Source: Paracoccus sp. S3-43 (GTDB lineage Bacteria; Pseudomonadota; Alphaproteobacteria; Rhodobacterales; Rhodobacteraceae). From it: a DNA stretch of 64,000 nt. The notes beneath the pieces are model-generated. The model worked only from the letters and a program-made list of their open reading frames with translations. It was not told the DNA's origin and searched no databases. Positions 58,277-64,000 of the stretch are shown piece by piece. The stretch is taken from NCBI RefSeq assembly GCF_029027965.1, contig NZ_CP119082.1:290001-354000 (forward strand). The letters are read 5' to 3'. Position numbers and translations under genes: made by a program. How positions within the stretch are numbered: the first letter of the stretch is position 1; the number at the start of each line of letters is the position of its first letter.

Positions 58277-59454
58277 TCATCTCAGCCTCGACCGACTATC
58301 GCGAGGCGGCCCGGCGCAGGCTGCCGCCCTTTCTGTTCCACTATATCGACGGCGGCGCCTATGCCGAACAGACGCTGCGGCGTAATGTCTCGGACCTGGC
58401 CGACATCGCGCTGCGCCAGCGGGTGCTGCGCAACATGTCCGACCTGTCGCTGGGCACCGAATTGTGGGGCGAAAAGCTGGACCTGCCCATGGTTCTGGCA
58501 CCGGTCGGCCTGACCGGCATGTATGCCCGCCGGGGCGAGGTGCAGGCGGCCCGCGCGGCCGAGGCGAAGGGCGTTCCGCTGACGCTCTCCACCGTGTCGG
58601 TCTGCGCTATCGAGGAGGTGGCCCCCGCCATCGACCGCCCGATCTGGTTCCAGCTTTACGTGCTGCGCGACCGGGGGTTCATGAAGAATGCCCTGGAACG
58701 CGCGCAGGCGGCGGGCGTGCAGACGCTGGTCTTCACCGTGGACATGCCGGTTCCTGGCGCCCGCTATCGCGACGCCCATTCGGGGATGAGCGGCCCGAAC
58801 GCCGAGATCCGTCGCGTCCTGCAGGCCGTCACCCGTCCCCGCTGGGCCTGGGATGTGGGTCTGCACGGCAAGCCGCACGATCTGGGCAATGTCTCGCGCT
58901 ACCTGGGCAAGGCCACCGGACTCAAGGATTACATCGGCTGGCTTGGTGAGAACTTCGATCCGTCGATCTCCTGGGCCGACCTGGAATGGATCCGCGACTT
59001 CTGGAAGGGACCGATCGTCATCAAGGGGATCCTGGATCCGCAGGACGCACGCGATGCGGTGGCCTTTGGCGCCGATGGCATCATCGTCAGCAACCACGGT
59101 GGGCGGCAGTTGGACGGCGTCCTGTCCTCGGCGCGGGCACTGCCGGCCATCGCCGATGCCGTCAAGGGCGACATGAAGGTGCTGGTGGACGGTGGCGTCC
59201 GCACCGGCCTGGACGTGGCGCGGATGATCGCGCTTGGCGCCGACGCGGTGATGATCGGGCGGGCCTTCATCTATGCCCTGGCGGCGGGCGGCCAGGCGGG
59301 GGTGGAAAACCTGCTGGACCTGTTCGAAAAGGAACTGCGCGTCGCCATGACGCTGTGCGGTGCAAAATCCGTGTCCGACCTGACGCGGGATTTGCTGGCC
59401 GTCGATTCCCTGTCCGCCGGTCATCTGGCGGCGAACGCGGGGCTCACGTCATGA
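58273..59454 (+). CDS. lldD: L-lactate dehydrogenase (FMN, quinone-linked)
   Basis: 393 aa, [41 protein letters not shown]-dependent alpha-hydroxyacid dehydrogenase fold: [47 protein letters not shown] (catalytic His) and [27 protein letters not shown]. It oxidises L-lactate to pyruvate and passes electrons to the quinone pool at the membrane. Overlaps both neighbours by 4 bases, so translation is coupled. Confidence 0.95.
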   Translation: MIISASTDYREAARRRLPPFLFHYIDGGAYAEQTLRRNVSDLADIALRQRVLRNMSDLSLGTELWGEKLDLPMVLAPVGLTGMYARRGEVQAARAAEAKGVPLTLSTVSVCAIEEVAPAIDRPIWFQLYVLRDRGFMKNALERAQAAGVQTLVFTVDMPVPGARYRDAHSGMSGPNAEIRRVLQAVTRPRWAWDVGLHGKPHDLGNVSRYLGKATGLKDYIGWLGENFDPSISWADLEWIRDFWKGPIVIKGILDPQDARDAVAFGADGIIVSNHGGRQLDGVLSSARALPAIADAVKGDMKVLVDGGVRTGLDVARMIALGADAVMIGRAFIYALAAGGQAGVENLLDLFEKELRVAMTLCGAKSVSDLTRDLLAVDSLSAGHLAANAGLTS

Positions 59455-61181
59455 CCGCGGACACAAACACCGCGCTTCTGGACAGCTTCCGCGGCATCGT
59501 CGGCCCCCGCCACGTCCTGACCGATGCCAAGAAGACCCGCCGCTTCCGCAAGGGCTATCGCTTTGGGGAAGGCGAGGTTCTGGCCGTCGTCCAGCCGGGC
59601 AGCCTTGTCGAACAATGGCGCGTGGTGCAGGCGGCGGTCGCGGCGAACAAGATCGTGCTGATGCAGGCGGCGAATACCGGCCTGACCGGCGGGTCCACCC
59701 CCGACGGCACCGACTACGACCGCGACATCGTGCTGATCAACACCACCCGGCTGCGCGGGATCCAGGTGATAGACGAGGGGCGGCAGGTGATCTGCCTGCC
59801 CGGCGCCACGCTGGATACGCTGGAAAAGGCGCTGAAACCGCTGGGGCGCGAACCCCATTCGGTGATCGGATCGTCCTGCATCGGCGCCTCGGTGCTGGGC
59901 GGGGTCTGCAACAATTCGGGCGGCGCCTTGGTGCGACGCGGGCCTGCCTTCACGCAACTGGCGAACTATGGGCAGGTCGATGATTCCGGCGCGTTGCAAC
60001 TGGTGAACCACCTGGGCGTCCGGCTGGGCAACGACCCCGAGGAGATCCTGGACCGGCTGGAACGCGGCGCCTACGTCTCCGGCGACATCCTCCATGATGA
60101 CGGGCGCGCGGCCTCGGACCAGAACTATGGCGCCCATGTGCGGCAGGTCGATGCCGACACGCCCGCGCGCTTCAACGCCGATCCGGGCCGGCTGTTCGAG
60201 GCGTCAGGGTCGGCCGGCAAGCTGGTGCTGTTCGCGGTGCGCCTGGACACCTTTCCGGCCGAGAAAAGCGCGGTCTTCTACATCGGCTCGAACGACACGG
60301 CCAGCCTGGCCGCCGTGCGCCGCCACATGCTGACGGCCTTCGACCAGCTTCCCATTGCCGGGGAATACATCCACCGCGACGCTTTCGACATCGGCGAGAA
60401 ATACGGCAAGGACGTGTTCCTGCTGATCGACCGGCTTGGCACCGAACGCGTCCCGAAAGCCTTCGCGATCAAGAGCCGCTTCGACACCATCTTCGAAAGC
60501 ATCGGCCTGCGCGGGCTGACCGACAGGCTGTTGCAGGCCATGGTCTCGCTGCTGCCCGGCCATCTGCCGCCGCGCATCACGGATTTCCGCCGCCGATTTG
60601 AACACCATCTGCTGGTCCGGGTGGGCGTGGACAGCGTGGACCAGACGCGTGACTTCCTGAAGACCTGCTTTGCCACGCAAGAGGGCGATTTCTTCGAATG
60701 CGAGGCCGAGGAGGGGCGCAAGGCCTTCCTGCACCGTTTCGCGGTGGCAAGCGCCGCGATCCGCTACCGCGAGACGCATCGACGCTCGGTCCAGGACATC
60801 GTGGCCCTGGACATTGCCCTGCGCTGCAACGACGACGAATGGTTCGAAACCCTGCCCGACGATATCGAGCGGAAGCTGGCAGGCAAGCTGTATTACGGGC
60901 ATTTCTTCTGCCACGTCTTCCACCAGGATTACATCGTGAAGAAGGGCCATGACCCCATCGCCATCGAACACGCGATGTGGCACCTGCTGGACGAACGGGG
61001 TGCGGAATACCCGGCCGAACACAATGTCGGCCATCTGTATCACGCCAAGCCGGTGCTGAAGGACTTTTACCGCGAGCTGGACCCCTGCAACGTCTTCAAC
61101 CCCGGCATCGGCCATACATCGAAGCTGTTCCGATGGGAAGGAAGCGGCGAAAAGCCCAAGGGACCGCCTACTGCACCCTGA
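59451..61181 (+). CDS. dld: D-lactate dehydrogenase (FAD, quinone-linked)
   Basis: 576 aa from [21 protein letters not shown]_binding_4 domain: [61 protein letters not shown]. The C-terminal Lact-deh-memb domain ends [21 protein letters not shown]. It is a peripheral membrane enzyme giving pyruvate and reduced quinone. It completes a set that uses both lactate isomers through one permease. The longer upstream frame lies inside lldD and is a shadow. Confidence 0.95.
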   Translation: MTADTNTALLDSFRGIVGPRHVLTDAKKTRRFRKGYRFGEGEVLAVVQPGSLVEQWRVVQAAVAANKIVLMQAANTGLTGGSTPDGTDYDRDIVLINTTRLRGIQVIDEGRQVICLPGATLDTLEKALKPLGREPHSVIGSSCIGASVLGGVCNNSGGALVRRGPAFTQLANYGQVDDSGALQLVNHLGVRLGNDPEEILDRLERGAYVSGDILHDDGRAASDQNYGAHVRQVDADTPARFNADPGRLFEASGSAGKLVLFAVRLDTFPAEKSAVFYIGSNDTASLAAVRRHMLTAFDQLPIAGEYIHRDAFDIGEKYGKDVFLLIDRLGTERVPKAFAIKSRFDTIFESIGLRGLTDRLLQAMVSLLPGHLPPRITDFRRRFEHHLLVRVGVDSVDQTRDFLKTCFATQEGDFFECEAEEGRKAFLHRFAVASAAIRYRETHRRSVQDIVALDIALRCNDDEWFETLPDDIERKLAGKLYYGHFFCHVFHQDYIVKKGHDPIAIEHAMWHLLDERGAEYPAEHNVGHLYHAKPVLKDFYRELDPCNVFNPGIGHTSKLFRWEGSGEKPKGPPTAP

Positions 61182-61838
61182 TCGAAGGCCGCATGAGCGC
61201 GCGACCGTGGTGGAGATTGCTTTCTCGGTCGGGGCGCCGGAAGCGAGGTCGCTGGCCGAAAGGCCGCGAGTCTTGCCCGCGTTCTGGGCAATCCCGGTGC
61301 AGCACAAACGACGGGAACTGGTCGGGCCAACCTGATGGACTCGGCGCAATTTCGTTTTGCTCGCCAAACGGCGGCCTTTACCGTCCATGTCCTGCATCCG
61401 GCCTTTCCTTGTCACCATCGGCCGGCGGCCGCGCAACGAGGGCCGGCCGCCGGGCATCGAGACGCTGGATGGGATGAACAGCTTTCAGACCCCGGATCCT
61501 GCAAGCATCTGGATCTGGCGAGAGTGCTATGTCGGGATACCCGTCCAAATCATCGAGGCAGGCTGCTTTGGCGGCTGCGACCATCACGGGCTGAATGACT
61601 TGATCCTGCCATCCAGGAAGGAGTATTGAAGCACAGATTGGAAGCAAGTCTCACACTGCGCATCTGAGTTCTGGCAAATGACGGCGATTGCATGCCTCTG
61701 AAACCAAAATCTTACAAAATATCAGTTACTTAGAACGACGTAAACCGTCGTGTTTTTGCTTTTGAAATTCTTGTCAACACCTGGTCAACGTTTGTCGAGT
61801 CCCCCCTCCGACGGGCAACATAATCGTGGCCATGAGCG
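61182..61838 (+). other. Gene-poor stretch with second 41-bp repeat copy
   Basis: No gene is supported between dld and the Fic gene. A plus-strand frame at 61357-61629 (MLAKRRPLPSMSC...LILPSRKEY, 90 aa) is open but has no recognisable domain or ribosome site. From 61650 the DNA turns AT-rich and includes the second copy of the 41-bp repeat and a T-rich stretch near 61750. Confidence 0.4.
61651..61691 (+). repeat. 41-bp repeat, right copy
   Basis: Matches 33602-33642 at 37 of 41 positions in the same orientation (begins TCACACTGCGCATCTGAGTT). Both copies lie at edges between accessory and metabolic DNA and are followed by AT-rich sequence. They could be attachment-type direct repeats or ends of an unrecognised element. 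Confidence 0.6.
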
Positions 61839-62975
61839 TTACAGCACCAACTCATAATGCGTGCTGCGGCCGCCGCCTTCGCCTTTCCGCAGCAGCCTAA
61901 GGTCCAACAGTGCCGCGATGTCACGGTTCGCCGTGTCCTGGGAGCACTTGGCGATCACCGCCCACTTCGACGAGGTCATCTTGCCCTCGAAGCCATCGAG
62001 CAGGCGGTTCAGCACCTTGATCTGGCGTTCGTTCAGCGCCAGCGCCGCAGTGCGTTCCCAGAACTGGCCTTTGGCGACGACCGCCGCCAAGACTCCATCT
62101 GCGCCGTCGATGGCACGGCCGAGGCACTTGAGGAACCACAGGATCCAAGCCGTGACGTCCGTGCCACCCTTCTGGGTGCGCTCGAGCTGGTCGTAGTAAG
62201 CGTTCCTCTCGGCCCTAATCTGCGCGGACATGCTGTAGAACTGCTGCGAGCTTCCCTCCGACCGGGCAAGCGCCAGGTCAGCGATGGCGCGGGCGATGCG
62301 GCCGTTGCCGTCCTCGATGGGGTGGATCGTCACAAACCACAGATGCGCCAGCGCCGCCTTGATCACCGGATCGGTGGTCAGGGGCGCGTTGAACCATGTG
62401 AGGAAGGCTTCCATTTCCCCCGCGACGCGCGGTGTGGGCGGGGCCGAGTAGTGAACCTTCTCCCGACCGTAGGGCCCAGACACCACCTGCATCGGGCCGG
62501 TACTGTCATCGCGCCAGTCCCCGACGATGATCTTCGTCATGCCGCTGCGGCCGGTGGGGAACAAAGCCGCATGCCATCCCAAAAGGCGCTCGGCTGTAAG
62601 CGCGGCCTGATAGTTCCGCGTCGCGTCCAGCATCACCTCGACGATGCCTTCCACATTGCGATCGGTCGGGGGCAGGGCGCCGATGTCGATGCCAAGCCGT
62701 CGGGCGAGGGATGACCGCACCTGAGTGGCATCCAGTTGCTCACCCTCGATCTCGCTCGTCTTGACGACATCCTGCGTCAGGGTCTGCAGGACCGCCTCTT
62801 CGCGTAGCTTGAAGCCCAGCGCCTCCATCCGGCCGATCAATCGCCCTTGCTCGTGGCGGACTGCAGCAAGAGGCGCGGCAATGCTGCCTTCCTGCCAGGT
62901 CAGCCTTGGCCAGTCCTCTTGCTCCCAGATATACACCACATTCTCCGCGCCAAGTGCGGCGATTGTGGGCCGCAT
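61839..62975 (-). CDS. Fic-domain protein (DUF4172 N-terminus)
   Basis: 378 aa from MRPTIAALGAENVVYIWEQEDWPRLTW. DUF4172 N-terminal domain, inhibitory helix motif TSEIEG ((S/T)xxxE(G/N)), Fic core HPIEDGNGR with catalytic His, and a C-terminal winged-helix (MTSSKWAVIAKCSQDTANRDIAALLDLRLL). Fic enzymes AMPylate protein targets; an inhibitory helix on the same chain means it is self-restrained (class II type). Preceded by an HTH gene on the same strand. Confidence 0.9.
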   Translation of the reverse strand: MRPTIAALGAENVVYIWEQEDWPRLTWQEGSIAAPLAAVRHEQGRLIGRMEALGFKLREEAVLQTLTQDVVKTSEIEGEQLDATQVRSSLARRLGIDIGALPPTDRNVEGIVEVMLDATRNYQAALTAERLLGWHAALFPTGRSGMTKIIVGDWRDDSTGPMQVVSGPYGREKVHYSAPPTPRVAGEMEAFLTWFNAPLTTDPVIKAALAHLWFVTIHPIEDGNGRIARAIADLALARSEGSSQQFYSMSAQIRAERNAYYDQLERTQKGGTDVTAWILWFLKCLGRAIDGADGVLAAVVAKGQFWERTAALALNERQIKVLNRLLDGFEGKMTSSKWAVIAKCSQDTANRDIAALLDLRLLRKGEGGGRSTHYELVL

Positions 62976-63068
62976 TCTTCGCAAGCGCAAGGAAAAACAC
63001 CGCAAGATATGCGGAGAATGCGGGCGCTAATCTCCGCACTTCCACTATGCCCTGACCAGTTGGTGCAC

Positions 63069-63422
63069 CTAAAGCTGTGATGATCCCTCGGACATAGGGT
63101 CATCCTGTCCGAGGTTTTGTAACACAAGAAGCCGTTCCGGACAGCTTGGACATCTGTGCCGCGGCTTCTCCGACAGTCGCTCGGCCTTGGCCAGAATGGT
63201 GATCAACACCGCATCGGAATGCTGCGCGAGCCGGATCAGATGCTCCCCGCTCGGCCCGCGTTCGCCAGACAGCCAATACTTGGCCGTCCGCTCACTCGCT
63301 CCGGTCCAGCGCATCACCGTCTTGATGGCCTGATGCGTCGGTCCCAGTTCGCGGCGCAGGGCATCGGCAATGGCCTTGCGATAGGCGGTCTGATCGGCGT
63401 CCAGGTGCACAGTTGTGCCCAT
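63069..63422 (-). CDS. HTH protein, XRE-like
   Basis: 117 aa from MGTTVHLDADQTAYRKAIADAL. The helix-turn-helix lies in GPTHQAIKTVMRWTGASERTAKYWLSGERGPSGEHLIRLAQHS. A C-terminal CPSC pair may bind metal or be incidental. An IS3-family end begins about 14 bp upstream of its ATG, so its native promoter is displaced. Orientation and closeness suggest it may be linked to the Fic gene, 94 bp downstream. Confidence 0.75.
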   Translation of the reverse strand: MGTTVHLDADQTAYRKAIADALRRELGPTHQAIKTVMRWTGASERTAKYWLSGERGPSGEHLIRLAQHSDAVLITILAKAERLSEKPRHRCPSCPERLLVLQNLGQDDPMSEGSSQL

Positions 63423-63494
63423 TTTTGGCACAGATTGAATAGCCCCATGTTTCGTGGACGCCTTTTTCGCTAACTTTGAGGCAAGGAGGCCATG

Positions 63495-63764
63495 ATGGGC
63501 ACAGGTAATTTCACTGACGATTTCAAGCGCGATGCGGTGGCGCAGATCACGGAGCGGGGCTACCCGGCCAAGGAGGTCTCTGAGCGGCTCGGGGTGAGCA
63601 CGCACTCGCTCTATGCCTGGAAGCGCAAGTTCGCGAAGGCGGTGTCGGGTGAGACGGCAAAGGATGCCGAGATCTGACGACTGAAGCGAGAGCTGGTCCG
63701 GGTATCGGAGGAACGTGACATCCTAAATAAAGCCACCGCGTATTTCGCCAGGGATGCAAAGTGA
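63495..63764 (+). pseudogene. IS3-family OrfA with internal TGA
   Basis: MGTGNFTDDFKRDAVAQITERGYPAKEVSERLGVSTHSLYAWKRKF, an HTH_Tnp_1 domain, reaches a TGA at 63675-63677 (after KDAEI), then the same frame continues RLKRELVRVSEERDILNKATAYFARDAK to the normal OrfA end at 63764. One base (CGA to TGA) explains the stop. The ATG at 63495 sits 5 nt after AGGAGG; one at 63492 is possible. Confidence 0.8.
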
Positions 63765-64000
63765 GATACGCGTTCGTGGCCGAGCATCGGGGTCAGTTTT
63801 CCATCCGTGCGATGTGCCGGTGCCTGCGCATCCAGCCGAGCGGGTTCTATGCCTGGCTGCAGGCGCCGGTGAGCGCGCGAGCCCAGGAAGACAGGCGCCA
63901 GACCGAACTGCTGCAGAAGGCTTGGGCCGAGAGCGGCAAGGTCTACGGCTACCGCAAGCTGCATGATGATCTGGTTGAACAGGGCGAAAGCATTTGTCCG
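63761..64000 (+). CDS. IS3-family OrfB, 5' part (partial)
   Basis: Starts GTG at 63761, overlapping the OrfA stop (GTGA): RYAFVAEHRGQFSIRAMCRCLRIQPSGFYAWLQAPVSARAQEDRRQTELLQKAW, the HTH_21-like N-terminus of OrfB, continuing VYGYRKLHDDLVEQGE to the window end. The DDE core is outside the window. Confidence 0.85.
   Translation, partial: MRYAFVAEHRGQFSIRAMCRCLRIQPSGFYAWLQAPVSARAQEDRRQTELLQKAWAESGKVYGYRKLHDDLVEQGESICP

Larger units (their letters stand above)
63436..64000 (+). mobile_element. IS3-family element, left part (runs off window)
   Basis: Left end probably near 63436, beginning TGAATAGCCCCATGTTTCGT. It contains orfA with a stop inside and the start of orfB. The right end lies outside the window, so length and target duplication cannot be determined. 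Confidence 0.7.

Overview
The DNA is GC-rich and opens inside an alphaproteobacterial-type rRNA operon (23S, 5S, then initiator tRNA-Met). The gene content (branched-chain 2-oxoacid dehydrogenase, tripartite tricarboxylate transporters, a dnaE2 remnant, abundant IS5/IS3/IS481/IS21/IS630 elements, relaxase remnants) fits a member of the Rhodobacteraceae, perhaps Paracoccus-like. That assignment is inference from gene style; no species marker was compared.

1-2.7 kb: 3' part of a 23S rRNA, 5S rRNA, tRNA-fMet. 2.7-15.7 kb: a mobile-element landing zone that starts 3 nt after the tRNA with a large serine recombinase. It holds a DUF262-HEPN gene pair broken by two identical 851-bp IS5-family copies, a DnaE2 polymerase gene split by an IS481-family element and truncated by an IS407-group IS3 element, a relaxase-like C-terminal fragment, and a set of 22-bp repeats around a second IS481 copy. 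15.7-23.7 kb: minus-strand accessory genes (three exported proteins of unknown function, an FtsH-like AAA+ protease, a GIY-YIG-like protein) with a small XRE regulator. 23.8-33.5 kb: a defence-type locus on the plus strand: ribbon-helix-helix regulator, helicase-nuclease (Res-like), NYN protein, beta-class DNA methyltransferase, an unknown 155-aa protein and a RelE/ParE-like domain fused to a UvrD-type helicase, the last split by one frameshift. 33.5-36.0 kb: a graveyard of IS66, IS3, IS21 and IS630 pieces.

36.0-41.0 kb: the bkd operon (E1 alpha, E1 beta, E2, E3) for branched-chain 2-oxoacid oxidation, with E1 alpha carrying two opposite single-base frameshifts. 41.1-47.8 kb: a carboxylate catabolism operon (aconitase-family hydro-lyase with the swivel domain first, TctC-TctB-TctA transporter, RraA-like aldolase) with a divergent GntR/FadR regulator and a candidate operator between them. 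47.8-49.1 kb: second copy of the IS407-group element. 49.2-54.6 kb: CYP152-type P450 peroxygenase, DUF2243 membrane protein, SDR, DUF4336 protein, purine nucleoside permease. 55.2-61.2 kb: a lactate operon (lldP, lldR, lldD, dld) preceded by TTGGT-N3-ACCAA operators; the genes are joined by ATGA overlaps. 61.8-63.4 kb: Fic protein and HTH protein, with a further IS3-family element starting 14 bp upstream of the HTH gene and running off the window.

The window alternates core metabolism with transposon-rich blocks. Several IS copies sit between flanks that do not belong together, which points to repeated deletion or rearrangement by recombination between IS copies. The most interesting system candidates are the Res/NYN/methyltransferase/RelE-helicase locus and the IS-silenced DUF262-HEPN pair.
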